Assembly: GCA_947456815.1 (NCBI GenBank)
Contig: CANGTL010000016.1
Location: forward strand, 1-52,711
DNA: 52,711 nt
Reading direction: 5' to 3'
Origin: Flavobacteriaceae bacterium
Lineage (GTDB): Bacteria > Bacteroidota > Bacteroidia > Flavobacteriales > Flavobacteriaceae
Shown: positions 40,840 to 50,689 of the stretch, in pieces
How the letters are laid out: the number at the start of each line of letters is the position of its first letter
How positions within the stretch are numbered: the stretch's first letter is position 1
Translations under genes and position numbers: made by a program
The notes under the pieces: model-generated
Seen by the model: only the letters and a program-made list of their open reading frames with translations
Databases searched by the model: none
What the model was told of the DNA's origin: nothing

Positions 40840-41820
40840 TTAGATCGTCGTTAGTAAGTTTCCTAACAAAATGGAATCACCGTAATAAAACGTATTATTT
40901 CCTTTTTGGAAAGTGACCGCTTTCAAGATGATGGTATGTAAATATCCGGTTCCATTGGTAGTCGTTGTAACTTCAATGAGACCATTAACGTCAGCAGTAC
41001 CAGCTTTTGCAATCCAAGTTTCATTAATCGGCGGAAAAACTGGCAAAGCTGAAACACAGAAATAGTCACTATTGTTTGCAGTGGTAAGTGCCTCTTTGAA
41101 GAGTCTGTAAACAACTTTGTTTGAGGAAGCAGAAATCACCCCTGTTTTGGCGACTCCCAAATTGGTTGTTGACAATAAGTTAGCATCAAAGTTTTCTATT
41201 GAAATCCCCTCTATTCCGTTGGTTCTGGCGTTGTATAGTAACTGATTGTTTGTGCATATTTTGACATCATCTGGACTAAAACTAAACGGCAATGTTGTTG
41301 GCGTTGTATTGTATGCGCCGAAAGTAAAGGTCTCGTAAATTTGTGTACCGCTTGGTTTTGAAAACACAATGTTCTTGAATACTATGTTGTGGATAAACCT
41401 TGAAATTTTTGTGGCGCCGGTGGTTTCATTTGTTGTATAAACGGCAGTGGTACTTATTTCAATATTCCCTGAGGTTGCAATCCATTCTGTTGTCGCTACT
41501 GGAGAAATTGGTCCAGGTGAGGAACAAATGTTTGCGACTGATGGAGTGCCATTGTATGCGCGATAGGTCACCGAAACATCTCCACCAATTGGAATTACTC
41601 GCGGCGAATCACTTAGTGTAACGTCATTTATGAATGCATTTCTTGAAGTAGGGATCTTCATGTACATCGCTTCATTACCATTGAATTTATAAATGGTTTC
41701 TCCGCAGCTATTGGCTGTAACAGCGGCAAAGTCAATATTTTCAACTGTTAGATCACCATCATCACATCCGTTTAAGAGTAGCAAAAGAAAAAGCAATGCA
41801 AGAAAATTTTTCATAATCAA
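40840..41820 (-). CDS. Large lipoprotein of unknown function
   Basis: 326 residues (a second Met two codons in is an equally good start). The signal peptide ends in lipobox LNGC, followed by the Asp-rich CDDGDLT typical of Bacteroidetes surface lipoproteins. The body is Thr/Asn-rich and beta-like, with two related halves: SVANICSSPGPISPVATTEWIA in the first and SDYFCVSALPVFPPINETWIA in the second, each followed by a strand-rich block ending near VFKNIVF or ILKAVTFQKG. The two-fold repeat suggests a duplicated beta domain. No family recognised. Confidence 0.8.
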   Translation of the reverse strand: MIMKNFLALLFLLLLLNGCDDGDLTVENIDFAAVTANSCGETIYKFNGNEAMYMKIPTSRNAFINDVTLSDSPRVIPIGGDVSVTYRAYNGTPSVANICSSPGPISPVATTEWIATSGNIEISTTAVYTTNETTGATKISRFIHNIVFKNIVFSKPSGTQIYETFTFGAYNTTPTTLPFSFSPDDVKICTNNQLLYNARTNGIEGISIENFDANLLSTTNLGVAKTGVISASSNKVVYRLFKEALTTANNSDYFCVSALPVFPPINETWIAKAGTADVNGLIEVTTTTNGTGYLHTIILKAVTFQKGNNTFYYGDSILLGNLLTTI

Positions 41821-41871
41821 ACTATTTTCGACAAAAATAGGATTTTAATTGACAATGGGCAATCAAATCAA

Positions 41872-41903
41872 TTGCGATTAGAGATTCAAAATTCTTACCT
41901 TTG
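41872..41903 (+). promoter_or_regulatory. Promoter of the cysteine desulfurase gene, leaderless arrangement
   Basis: TTG at 41872-41874, a 21-base gap, then TACCTTTG at 41896-41903, four bases before the ATG. Transcription is predicted to begin at or beside the start codon. Confidence 0.5.
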
Positions 41904-41907
41904 GCGC

Positions 41908-43032
41908 ATGAAAAAAGTATATCTTGATAATGCTGCCACTACTTCCATTTATCCTGAGGTAATGCAAGAGATGATGCGAGTAATGCAAGAAGATTTTGGC
42001 AATCCATCATCATCGCACAGTTTTGGACGGCAAGCAAAAAGTGTTCTTGAGTTATCAAGAAAATCAATTGCTAAAGCACTCAATGCATCCGCTCAAGAGA
42101 TTATTTTTACTTCTGGTGGAACAGAAGCAAACAACTGGATTTTGCGCAACGCGGTTACAGTATTAAAAGTAGACAGAATTATTTCAAGTAAAATAGAGCA
42201 CCACGCTGTTTTGCATGTTTTGGATGCATTGCAAAATGAGTTTAATATTGCGGTCGAGTATGTCAATATTTTACCAAATGGAGCCGTTGATGTAACACAT
42301 TTGGTTTCTTTATTAGCTGATAATAGAAAAACACTGGTCTCATTGATGCATGTAAACAATGAAATCGGAACTGTTTTAGATTTAGAATTAGTTGGTCGAA
42401 TTTGCAAACAACATCAAGCGTTTTTTCATTCTGATACCGTGCAAGCAATAGGTAAATTTTCTTTCAATTTACAGGAACTACCTATCGATTTTTTAGTGGC
42501 AAGTGCTCATAAATTTCATGGGCCAAAAGGTGTTGGTTTTGCTTTTATTAGAAAAGGTTTGCCAATTGCTCCAATGTTGTTTGGCGGTGAGCAAGAAAAA
42601 GGAATAAGGCCGGGAACGGAGGCCATTCATAATATTGCTGGAATGTCCAATGCTTTAGAAATTTCCCTCGGCAGTTTAGAGACGAATCAAAGCTATATTA
42701 GCAACTTGAGGGGCTATTTGATTTCGCAACTTGAATCGCGCTTTCCTGGTTTTAAAATTAATGGCAATCCCGATGGATTTTATAATATCATAAATATTCA
42801 ATTGCCTTTTCCTAAAGACAAGACTGCAATGATCTTGTTTCACATGGATATGAAAGGAATTGCTGTATCTCGAGGCAGCGCTTGTCAGTCGGGTAGCGCA
42901 AAAACATCACATGTTTTGGCAGAAATACTTCCGGACGAAGAGCAATTGAAACCGTCACTCCGAATCTCTTTTAGTGAGCACAATACTGTAGAAGATATCG
43001 ATTACTTGATTTCAGTATTGCAAGATTTATAA
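41908..43032 (+). CDS. Cysteine desulfurase (NifS/IscS-like)
   Basis: 374 residues from the ATG of MKKVYLDNAATT; the open extension upstream runs through the promoter. It is a class V PLP aminotransferase that takes sulfur from cysteine. The PLP Lys202 lies in ASAHKFHGPKGVGF, His and Asn motifs in SSKIEHHAVL and MHVNNEIGTV, and the active Cys326 in SRGSACQSG. The SGSxxxSHVL loop is short, as in group I enzymes. It may supply Fe-S clusters, tRNA thiolation, or XdhC/MoaD sulfur, but it is 12 kb from the Moco genes and on its own. Confidence 0.9.
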   Translation: MKKVYLDNAATTSIYPEVMQEMMRVMQEDFGNPSSSHSFGRQAKSVLELSRKSIAKALNASAQEIIFTSGGTEANNWILRNAVTVLKVDRIISSKIEHHAVLHVLDALQNEFNIAVEYVNILPNGAVDVTHLVSLLADNRKTLVSLMHVNNEIGTVLDLELVGRICKQHQAFFHSDTVQAIGKFSFNLQELPIDFLVASAHKFHGPKGVGFAFIRKGLPIAPMLFGGEQEKGIRPGTEAIHNIAGMSNALEISLGSLETNQSYISNLRGYLISQLESRFPGFKINGNPDGFYNIINIQLPFPKDKTAMILFHMDMKGIAVSRGSACQSGSAKTSHVLAEILPDEEQLKPSLRISFSEHNTVEDIDYLISVLQDL

Positions 43033-43034
43033 CG

Positions 43035-44003
43035 TTATTTTTTCTTTTTGGCTTTCTCCTGCTTTTTGAAATATCCTTTGAAGAAAAAGTTATGTTTTAG
43101 AGCTTCTAAATTTTCATTCAATCGTGAACTTGCTTGATTGATATTGGTCATTGTCGAGTCGATCTTCTTCACTAAACTCGGATCATTCGAAAGGTAATTG
43201 ATCGCGCCCTTACCATCTTTTACATTGAGAATTGTGGCATTCAGATTTTCAACAACTTTGTTGATTTCACGACTGGACTGATCCAAATTGATTGTAATTG
43301 ATTTGATTTTATTAGCAACGACAGTGTCGCTCAAGACGCCAACAACATTGTCTTTTTTGCTCAAATTGTCTACCAATTTATTTAGTTTGGCAACTGATTC
43401 TGAAGTGCCTTTGCTTGTTATTCTGAGGTAGTGCATCGTTTTCTTGAGATCATTCGCCATGACGGTGTCGTTAATTAAAAGTCCAACGGTGCCTTTCCCT
43501 TGCGTTATTTCTTTGGTTATCTTCAATAAGTCTGCGGTCAGAAGTGCTGCATTTTCATTAGTTGTATTTAGCGTTGTTAACATGTCGTCAGTTCTGATTC
43601 GATTAAATGAATGAATGACACCATTGGGTTCAACAAAATCAGCAGTTCCTTTTCCCGGAATAATATTGATAATCATACTACCAACAAGTCCATCAGAACC
43701 AATTGTTGCAATAGCATTTTTTTTGATGTTTTTAAATATTGCTTTGTCAATAATCATATCAACACTGACTGCAGTATCATTAATCATCGTGATATCTTGG
43801 ACAGTTCCAACATTGATACCAGAATACCGAACATTATTTCCTAGTTGAAGACCACCTACATTGGTAAATACCGCTTTCAAATGTTCTGTTTTGCCAAACA
43901 TCTGTTGTTTGTTGCCAATAAAATAGATTGCTAGAATGAAAATAATAAGCCCTATAATGACAAATAGACCGAGACGTATTTTTTGTGAAGTTGTTTTTTC
44001 CAT
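43035..44003 (-). CDS. mlaD: MCE/MlaD family substrate-binding protein
   Basis: 322 residues. An N-terminal membrane anchor (LGLFVIIGLIIFILAIYFIG) precedes the MCE domain (residues about 38-115: KAVFTNVGGLQLGNNVRYSGINVGTV, GSDGLVGSMIINII). A long helical region follows, with heptad-like LNKLVDN and INKVVENLNATIL segments, and a Lys-rich end. MCE proteins form periplasmic rings that carry phospholipids between membranes. It is the last of three minus-strand genes with the ATPase and permease of the same system. Confidence 0.9.
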   Translation of the reverse strand: MEKTTSQKIRLGLFVIIGLIIFILAIYFIGNKQQMFGKTEHLKAVFTNVGGLQLGNNVRYSGINVGTVQDITMINDTAVSVDMIIDKAIFKNIKKNAIATIGSDGLVGSMIINIIPGKGTADFVEPNGVIHSFNRIRTDDMLTTLNTTNENAALLTADLLKITKEITQGKGTVGLLINDTVMANDLKKTMHYLRITSKGTSESVAKLNKLVDNLSKKDNVVGVLSDTVVANKIKSITINLDQSSREINKVVENLNATILNVKDGKGAINYLSNDPSLVKKIDSTMTNINQASSRLNENLEALKHNFFFKGYFKKQEKAKKKK

Positions 44004-44009
44004 GGGTAT

Positions 44010-44756
44010 TTATTTAAAAAATGCTTGAATTTTTGGATCATTTGATGATGATAGTTCTTCAAAAGTACCTTCTGCATAGTTTATACTATCGACCAAAAGT
44101 ATCATTCGATTAGAAATAACTCTAGCACAATCAACATCGTGCGTAATAATGATTGACGAAGTGTTGTATTTTTTTTGAATACTTGTCATTAAAAGTATGA
44201 TTTCTTTTGAAGTGATAGGATCTAGACCAGTCGTCGGTTCATCGTATAATATAATTTTTGGTTGTAATATTAAAGTTCTCGCCAACGCAACACGGCGTTT
44301 CATTCCGCCAGAAAGTTCGCTTGGCATCAAATCAATAGTGTGTGCTAAGCCAACATTTTCAAGTGCTTCCATTACCATTGGCGTGGTGTCTTCAATGACT
44401 CCAAATTTCTTGGTGTGTCTTCTTAGAGGGAACTCCAAATTTTCTCTAACAGACATGGAGTCGTATAGTGCGCTACCTTGAAAAAGAAAACCAATTTCAG
44501 TTCTCAATTCATCGAGTTCATCATGCTCTAATTCACTTATTACTTTGCCCATAACTTCTATCGTTCCGCTATCCGGTTCTTCCAAACCGACCAGACACTT
44601 TATCATTACGGATTTTCCCGAACCTGACTTTCCCATAATGACCAAGTTTTCACCCTCATAGAGCTTCAGATGAAATCCCGAAAGCACATGATTGTCTCCG
44701 TAACTTTTTTTTAAGTCACGAATGTCAATTATAGGCTTTGATTTCGAGTTGAACAT
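44010..44756 (-). CDS. mlaF: Lipid transport ABC ATPase (MlaF-like)
   Basis: 248 residues. Walker A is GKSGSGKS (residues 42-49), Q-loop GFLFQGSALYDS, signature LSGGMKRRVALAR, Walker B IILYDEPTTGLDP, and H-loop ITHDVD. The FQGSALYDSMSV loop is typical of the MlaF/Ttg2A group. It powers the MlaE permease from the cytoplasmic face. It begins 2 bases after mlaE ends and ends 6 bases before mlaD. Confidence 0.92.
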   Translation of the reverse strand: MFNSKSKPIIDIRDLKKSYGDNHVLSGFHLKLYEGENLVIMGKSGSGKSVMIKCLVGLEEPDSGTIEVMGKVISELEHDELDELRTEIGFLFQGSALYDSMSVRENLEFPLRRHTKKFGVIEDTTPMVMEALENVGLAHTIDLMPSELSGGMKRRVALARTLILQPKIILYDEPTTGLDPITSKEIILLMTSIQKKYNTSSIIITHDVDCARVISNRMILLVDSINYAEGTFEELSSSNDPKIQAFFK

Positions 44757-44758
44757 AG

Positions 44759-45547
44759 TTAGTTATAAAATATATTTGAGATAAAAACGGCGATAAAGTC
44801 AATTATAAAGAGCAACATTGAGCTAAAAACAACGGCTGAGTTTGCTGCTAATCCTACGCCAGCAGTTCCTTTTTTACAATTGTATCCTTTAAAACAGCCA
44901 ACCATACCAATCGCAAAACCAAAGAAAAAGGTCTTAATCGTTGACGGAATCACATCGCTAAATTCCAAATGATTGAAAACTTGTGTAAAGTAGAGTAGTA
45001 GTGAGACATTTCCTTTGATATTCTCGATGATATAGGAGCCGTAAATGGCAATGAGATCTCCAAAGAACACTAAGATTGGTAGCATAAACGTGGTAGCAAG
45101 AACTCGAGTAACGACTAGATATTTAAGTGGATTTGTGCCAGATACTTCCATCGCATCGATTTGTTCGGTAACCCGCATCGAACCAAGTTCGGCTCCTATT
45201 CCAGAGCCAATTCGTCCAGCGCAAATCAACGCTGTGATAATCGGACCTATTTCCCGAATTATAGAAACGCTAACCATGGCTGGAATCCAAGATGCGGCTC
45301 CAAATTGTTCTAATGTTGGTCGAGATTGTAGTGTAAAAACCAATCCGATAATAAAACCTGTGGTCGCAACTAGAAATAGCGAACGATTCCCGATGTAAAA
45401 ACACTGGCGTAAGAATTCTCTAAATTCAAATGGTGGTTTGATGGTTTCTCTAAAGAAGCGAAGCGTGAAATAGGAAAGCTCGCCGATTTCAATCAAAAAT
45501 AGTTGGATGGATTCGCTGACTTTGTTGAGACCATTCATTGTTTTCAT
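44759..45547 (-). CDS. mlaE: Lipid transport ABC permease (MlaE-like)
   Basis: 262 residues with about five to six hydrophobic segments. MlaE family motifs are TTGFIIGLVFTLQ, VSIIREIGPIITALICAGRIGSGIGAELGSM and MRVTEQIDAMEVSGTNPLKYLV. The start may be the third-codon Met (MNGLNKV). It heads the mlaE-mlaF-mlaD set. MlaB and MlaC homologues are not visible, as is usual for the short operons in this phylum. Confidence 0.92.
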   Translation of the reverse strand: MKTMNGLNKVSESIQLFLIEIGELSYFTLRFFRETIKPPFEFREFLRQCFYIGNRSLFLVATTGFIIGLVFTLQSRPTLEQFGAASWIPAMVSVSIIREIGPIITALICAGRIGSGIGAELGSMRVTEQIDAMEVSGTNPLKYLVVTRVLATTFMLPILVFFGDLIAIYGSYIIENIKGNVSLLLYFTQVFNHLEFSDVIPSTIKTFFFGFAIGMVGCFKGYNCKKGTAGVGLAANSAVVFSSMLLFIIDFIAVFISNIFYN

Positions 45548-45613
45548 CTTTGATTTGGAAAGTTGTCCAACTCAAATGTACAATTTTTTAAGCAAATTGA
45601 ATTGACTGGTCGA

Positions 45614-45655
45614 CAAAAAAAAATCGTTCTATCGATAGACAAAACGATTTTTTTG
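45614..45655 (-). terminator. Terminator of the DUF4440-like gene
   Basis: AAAAATCGTT and AACGATTTTTTT pair around an inner CTATCGATAG palindrome, with A/T runs outside. It lies 15 bases beyond the minus-strand stop at 45670. Confidence 0.75.
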
Positions 45656-45669
45656 AAAATATGATTGTG

Positions 45670-46176
45670 CTATTTTGCTGGCGCAACGGGAGCTGGAGGT
45701 GATGGAGGCAAATCAGAATTATAACAATCACGATGCAACTTCCAAACTCCATCTTCTTTTTTGTAGATTTCGATTGATTTTCCGGTATCTACTGTTTTTC
45801 CACTTTCATTTAAGAAAGACCAATTGTTTTCGGCCGCAAGCATATTTTCATCTCCCCATACTTCAACGGTATTGATTCTAATTTGCATCATTGGTCCTTT
45901 CATCCACATGCCAAATAATTTTTGGATGTTGGCTCTGCCTTCAACAGTTTTATCGTTCGGCTGCATAAATTTGGCATCGGTCGTGTAGCAATTTGCCAAG
46001 CCTACCGAGTCTTTTGTGTTCAGCGCTTCAACAAATACTTTTGCTCTTGCTTCAACTTCTGTTTTTGCAGCAGCAGCATCGAATGTCGGTGTAGTAACTT
46101 CAGTTTCTTTTTTGCAACTCGTTGTCAAGACAAAAATTACAACTACAAGTGCTAATGATAAAATTCTTTTTTTCAT
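45670..46176 (-). CDS. DUF4440/SnoaL-like lipoprotein
   Basis: 168 residues. The signal peptide ends in the lipobox TTSC followed by KKETEVTT. The body (about 40-150) has the NTF2-like pattern of DUF4440 proteins: FVEALNTKDSVGLANCYTTDAKFMQPND, TVEGRANIQKLF and the closing IYKKEDGVWKLHRDCYNSD. The end is Pro/Ala-rich (LPPSPPAPVAPAK). Such folds often bind small hydrophobic molecules; no catalytic role is shown. It stands alone with its own terminator. Confidence 0.85.
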   Translation of the reverse strand: MKKRILSLALVVVIFVLTTSCKKETEVTTPTFDAAAAKTEVEARAKVFVEALNTKDSVGLANCYTTDAKFMQPNDKTVEGRANIQKLFGMWMKGPMMQIRINTVEVWGDENMLAAENNWSFLNESGKTVDTGKSIEIYKKEDGVWKLHRDCYNSDLPPSPPAPVAPAK

Positions 46177-46263
46177 AATAAAAATGTTTTAGTTAGAATT
46201 AATACCTTAAAGTTATAAATAATTGATAATCAATATTTATCGGTATAAATTTATTATTAACAA

Positions 46264-46295
46264 AAAATCCGTTCTGCTTTCACAAAACGGATTTT
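46264..46295 (-). terminator. Terminator of the lipoamide dehydrogenase gene
   Basis: AAAATCCGTT (46264-46273) pairs with AACGGATTTT (46286-46295) around a 12-base loop. It lies 22 bases beyond the lpdA stop on the minus strand. Confidence 0.8.
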
Positions 46296-46316
46296 ATCTA
46301 AAACAATAAAATTTTA

Positions 46317-47705
46317 TTACAAATGAATTACTTCACCATAAGCATCCGCTACTGCTTCCATCACTGCTTCACTCATTGTTGGATGCGGGTGAATTGCTTT
46401 TAAAATATCGTGACCTGTTGTTTCTAATTTGCGCGCTACAACCGCTTCGGCAATCATGTCCGTCACGCCTGCGCCAATCATGTGGCATCCTAACCATTCA
46501 CCATATTTGGCATCAAAAATTACTTTCACAAATCCATCAGGCGTTCCAGCTGCTTTTGCTTTTCCGGAAGCTGTAAAAGGGAATTTACCAATTTTTAAAT
46601 CGTATCCTTTTTCACGAGCTTGTTTTTCTGTTAATCCAACAGAAGCAATTTCTGGCGTGGCATAGGTGCAACCAGGGACATTTCCATAGTCTATTGGATG
46701 TACATGCATACCCGCGATTTTCTCCACACAATTGATTCCTTCCGCAGACGCAACGTGCGCCAATGCTTGACCAGGAGTTACATCACCAATCGCATAATAT
46801 CCAGGAATATTGGTTTGGTTGTAAGCATTTACCAAAATTTTATCTTTATCAACGGCAATACCACATTCTTCCAATCCTATGTTTTCGATATTGGTTTTGA
46901 TTCCAACAGCCGAAAGTAAGATTTCTGCTTCTAAAGTTTCTTCCCCTTTGGCAGTTTTTACGGTGGCTTTTACACCAGAACCAGACGTGTCAATTTTTTC
47001 TACAGAGGAAGAAGTCATGATTTTTACACCGGCTTTCTTCATCGAACGCTCCATTTGTTTTGAGATATCTTCATCTTCAACAGGAACAATGTTCGGCATA
47101 AATTCAACGATAGTTACTTCTGTTCCCATAGCATTATAGAAGTGGGCAAACTCAACACCAATAGCTCCTGAACCAACGATAATCATCGATTTTGGTTGTG
47201 AAGGAAGTGTCATCGCTTGACGGTATCCAATCACTTTTTTACCATCTTGAGGTAAATTCGGTAATTCTCTCGATCGTGCTCCAGTAGCAATAATGATATG
47301 ATCAGCAGCATATTCAACAACTTTTCCGTCGGCAGCAGTTACGTCAACTTTTTTGCCTGGTTTGATTTTTCCAAAGCCTTCAATCACATCGATTTTGTTT
47401 TTCTTCATCAAGAACTGAACGCCTTTGCTCATTCCGTCTGCAACGCCACGACTTCTCGCTACAACAGCATTAAAGTCTTTATCAAATGATGAAATCGTCA
47501 AACCATAATCAGAAGCGTGTTTTAGGTAGTCAAAAACTTGCGCAGATTTTAATAATGCTTTTGTCGGGATACAACCCCAATTCAAACAAACACCGCCCAA
47601 ACTTTCTTTTTCAATTACGGCTACTTTAAAGCCCAATTGTGAGGCACGAATAGCAGTAACATAACCACCTGGACCACTTCCTAAAACTATAATATCGTAT
47701 TTCAT
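46317..47705 (-). CDS. lpdA: Dihydrolipoyl dehydrogenase
   Basis: 462 residues. It is the E3 component of 2-oxoacid dehydrogenases and the glycine cleavage system. FAD motif VLGSGPGGYVTAIRA starts near residue 7, the redox disulfide is Cys40-Cys45 in GGVCLNWGCIPTK, the NAD domain has IVGSGAIGVEFA, and the dimer interface carries the catalytic pair HPHPTMSE near the C-terminus. No E1/E2 genes are near it, so it is probably shared between complexes. Confidence 0.94.
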   Translation of the reverse strand: MKYDIIVLGSGPGGYVTAIRASQLGFKVAVIEKESLGGVCLNWGCIPTKALLKSAQVFDYLKHASDYGLTISSFDKDFNAVVARSRGVADGMSKGVQFLMKKNKIDVIEGFGKIKPGKKVDVTAADGKVVEYAADHIIIATGARSRELPNLPQDGKKVIGYRQAMTLPSQPKSMIIVGSGAIGVEFAHFYNAMGTEVTIVEFMPNIVPVEDEDISKQMERSMKKAGVKIMTSSSVEKIDTSGSGVKATVKTAKGEETLEAEILLSAVGIKTNIENIGLEECGIAVDKDKILVNAYNQTNIPGYYAIGDVTPGQALAHVASAEGINCVEKIAGMHVHPIDYGNVPGCTYATPEIASVGLTEKQAREKGYDLKIGKFPFTASGKAKAAGTPDGFVKVIFDAKYGEWLGCHMIGAGVTDMIAEAVVARKLETTGHDILKAIHPHPTMSEAVMEAVADAYGEVIHL

Positions 47706-47798
47706 TTTTACTTGTATTTGCGTGATTTAAATATGGTGCGAAAATAAGGATTTATTTTTAAAAGTTGTTATACCGAATAAGACATTCGACTTGTGAAT

Positions 47799-48767
47799 TT
47801 AAAACGTAATGATCATCCCAATCAGATTGGTATCGTTGAATCTGTTATAGCTATAACTTGTCTTATATTTGGTTTGATTTGGGATAAGGTTGGTTACTTT
47901 TGTTGACTTTGTAATTCTCCTGTCGGCCGCATTTTTCCCAATCACATAGCCAATTAAAATTCCAAGCGGATAATCGGATGCCCAATGTACTTGGCCGCTC
48001 ATCATATTAAAGGCTAACGCTGCACCTACTGAATAGCCAACAGGCCGAATCCACTTGAGTTCGGGATAGTTTTCTGCAATGACCGTTATTGTCGCCATAT
48101 AAGTTGCCATATGTCCAGATGGCATGGCATCGTAATTGGGCGTGTTGGTTGCAAACGCTGAAAAACTTGGGAAAGGCCGCCATGCACCACCATCTTGATT
48201 AGCGGCAATGGGACTTTGTCTGCCTGTGATTCTTTTTATCGTTTGTGTTGCTACACCGACCGACAAGAGCACTTCAACGAGTTCACTTGACGTATTTAAT
48301 GCCCTATAATCATCTGGACCAATTTTTCCAACAGCATAAAAGAATCCGCTCAAGAGCAGCGTCGTATTGCCCGTTCCAATAAAATAAACTGCCGAGGAAG
48401 TGCTGGTCGGAAACATTTCAATGCCAAACACTCTTTTGTAGGTAGAAGGTTCATCCCAGCCGCCAATTCGATCGCCAATTCTTTGAGATTCGTCTACTAT
48501 ATTTTGGTCTACTGGAAGTAGCGCAATAGTAGAGCCAAGGACAATGGCGTCCCATTTTAGATTTTCTTTTTGAATGGTGAAATTCCCTAAGGCAATGAGG
48601 TCTTTAGGTATATTTTTAAAAATAGAAAGGAACTTCGGTTTTTGATAAGTATAAGTTACGCCATTGCTGATTTGAAAACTTTGGGTCGAAACTGCAACGC
48701 TATCTTGCATTTGCGCATGACAAAAACCGATGTATAAAAGAAGAAGTATGCTAATCGATTTTTTCAT
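47799..48767 (-). CDS. Secreted PAP2-family phosphatase
   Basis: 322 residues with a signal peptide ending GFCHAQ. The C-terminal half has the PAP2 motifs: KRITGRQSP, YDAMPSGHMATYMA and SGQVHWASDYPLGILIGYVIG, with the two catalytic His residues. Membrane-bound family members remove phosphate from lipid pyrophosphates or phosphatidate. Its neighbours are metabolic and transport genes on the same strand. The substrate is not shown. Confidence 0.88.
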   Translation of the reverse strand: MKKSISILLLLYIGFCHAQMQDSVAVSTQSFQISNGVTYTYQKPKFLSIFKNIPKDLIALGNFTIQKENLKWDAIVLGSTIALLPVDQNIVDESQRIGDRIGGWDEPSTYKRVFGIEMFPTSTSSAVYFIGTGNTTLLLSGFFYAVGKIGPDDYRALNTSSELVEVLLSVGVATQTIKRITGRQSPIAANQDGGAWRPFPSFSAFATNTPNYDAMPSGHMATYMATITVIAENYPELKWIRPVGYSVGAALAFNMMSGQVHWASDYPLGILIGYVIGKNAADRRITKSTKVTNLIPNQTKYKTSYSYNRFNDTNLIGMIITF

Positions 48768-48820
48768 ACACTAGAAATAAAGATATAGGTCACCTAATTT
48801 TTCAATTCTTTCCATAGAAA

Positions 48821-50587
48821 TTATTCACTTGCTAATCCTTCCAAAGCAAATTGCGAATCGTATAATTTCTTGTAGTAGCCATTTTCTTTCCCAACCAATT
48901 CCTGATGCGATCCTTGCTCGACAATCACTCCTTTGTCCATCACGACTATTTTATCCGCATTGACAATAGTTGCCAAGCGATGTGCGATGACAATCGAGGT
49001 TCTTCCTTCGGTGATGGTTTCAGTCGCTTTTTGAATGAGTTCTTCCGAATGGGTGTCGATAGAAGAGGTTGCTTCGTCCAAAATCAAAATACTCGGATTG
49101 CTCATGTACGCTCGCAAAAAGGCAATCAATTGCCGTTGCCCCGACGATAACATGACGCCGCGTTCTTTGACGTTGTAGTCGTAATTTTCAGGTAAACTCA
49201 TAATGAAATCATGCACGCCAATTTTCTGAGCTGCGCGGATGACTTCTTCTTTTGTGATTTCCGTATTAAACAAGGTAATATTATTGAGAATCGTATCGGC
49301 AAACAAAAATACATCTTGCAAAACTACCGCAATTTGTTTCCGAATGGAGGTCAAACTGTAGTCCTTGATGGAATGTCCGTCAATGCAAATTGTCCCACTA
49401 TCTATTTCATAAAAACGATTTAATAAGTTAATAATCGTAGATTTTCCAGCGCCAGTAGAACCAACAATGGCAACCGTTTCACCAGCTTTAACTTCTAAGT
49501 CAAGCCCTTTGATTATTTCTTCATTTTCGATATAGCTAAAACGTACTCCTCTAAATAAGATATTGCCTTCAAACTTAGGCGCTTCGATGGTTCCTGTATC
49601 TTGTATTTGATCTTGCGTATCAATTATATCGAAGACCCGATTCGCGGCAATCATCCCCATTTGCATCTCGTTGAATTTATCTGCAATTTGTCGCAAAGGA
49701 TTGAACAGCATTCCAATAAACATCGTATAAGAAAACAAATCTCCAAAAGTCGTAAAATGATCACCATGCAATATATTAATGCCGCCATACAAGACCACAA
49801 AACCCAGCGTTAATGAAGAGATGATATCAGCAATAGGGAAGAAAATCGAGTTGTATAAGATTGTTTTGATCCATGCTTTGCGATGTTTGTCATTGATTTC
49901 GCTGAATTTTTCTGCTTCAATATCTTCGCGATTAAACAGTTGTACTATTTTCATCCCTGTCACACGCTCCTGCACAAAAGTGTTCATATTCGCCACTTGG
50001 TTGCGAACGTCCTCAAAAGCCACTTGCATTTTACGCTGGAAGATTCTTGTGAAAAACACCAAAATAGGCATGGCCACTATCACAATCCAGGTGAGTCGCC
50101 AGTTCATATAGAACATAAAAAGCAATACGACCACCATTTTTAATAAGTCACTAATGATCATAAACAAACCTTGGCTAAATATCTTTGCGATTTGCTCGAT
50201 ATCCGATACCGATCTTGTAACCAGTTGGCCTACTGGCGCATTGTCGTAGTACTTCATTTTAAAACTCAACATATGCTTAAAGAGTTTTATACGGATATCT
50301 TTCACAATGTCTTGGCCCAGCCAATTCGCCCACAGCACAAAATAGAATTGAGAAAAAACCTCGGCTAGAAGTACAATGCCCATCAAAACAATATAGAATA
50401 ACAATCCGTGTGCGTCGTGCGTTTTGATATAACCATCAACTGTTTGTTTTAGCAAATACGGACGTAAGGCAGCAAATACAGAAAGTGAAACAGCAAAAAA
50501 GACGACGCTATTAAACCGCCATTGATAGGGCTTAGTGTATTTTAGAATTCGTTTAAAAACGAGGGTGTCAAATGCTTTTGCTTTCAT
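48821..50587 (-). CDS. ABC exporter half-transporter (MsbA/MdlB type)
   Basis: 588 residues. The N-terminal six-helix domain (about 20-320) is followed by the ATPase domain: Walker A GSTGAGKST near residue 374, signature LSSGQRQLI near 478, Walker B ILILDEATSSID, and H-loop IAHRLAT. It should work as a homodimer or with a partner to export lipids, peptides or drugs. The signature LSSGQ (rather than LSGGQ) is common in this branch. It lies downstream of truA on the same strand, with a repeat element between. Substrate unknown. Confidence 0.9.
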   Translation of the reverse strand: MKAKAFDTLVFKRILKYTKPYQWRFNSVVFFAVSLSVFAALRPYLLKQTVDGYIKTHDAHGLLFYIVLMGIVLLAEVFSQFYFVLWANWLGQDIVKDIRIKLFKHMLSFKMKYYDNAPVGQLVTRSVSDIEQIAKIFSQGLFMIISDLLKMVVVLLFMFYMNWRLTWIVIVAMPILVFFTRIFQRKMQVAFEDVRNQVANMNTFVQERVTGMKIVQLFNREDIEAEKFSEINDKHRKAWIKTILYNSIFFPIADIISSLTLGFVVLYGGINILHGDHFTTFGDLFSYTMFIGMLFNPLRQIADKFNEMQMGMIAANRVFDIIDTQDQIQDTGTIEAPKFEGNILFRGVRFSYIENEEIIKGLDLEVKAGETVAIVGSTGAGKSTIINLLNRFYEIDSGTICIDGHSIKDYSLTSIRKQIAVVLQDVFLFADTILNNITLFNTEITKEEVIRAAQKIGVHDFIMSLPENYDYNVKERGVMLSSGQRQLIAFLRAYMSNPSILILDEATSSIDTHSEELIQKATETITEGRTSIVIAHRLATIVNADKIVVMDKGVIVEQGSHQELVGKENGYYKKLYDSQFALEGLASE

Positions 50588-50689
50588 TCGAAGTTTTATA
50601 TTTGTTTTTTATACGTCTCATGCAGACGCTTCGCTCGTGTCATTTTTTTGAATTGTAAAGCGACAGAGTCGCTAAGGTCTTAAGTTTTT

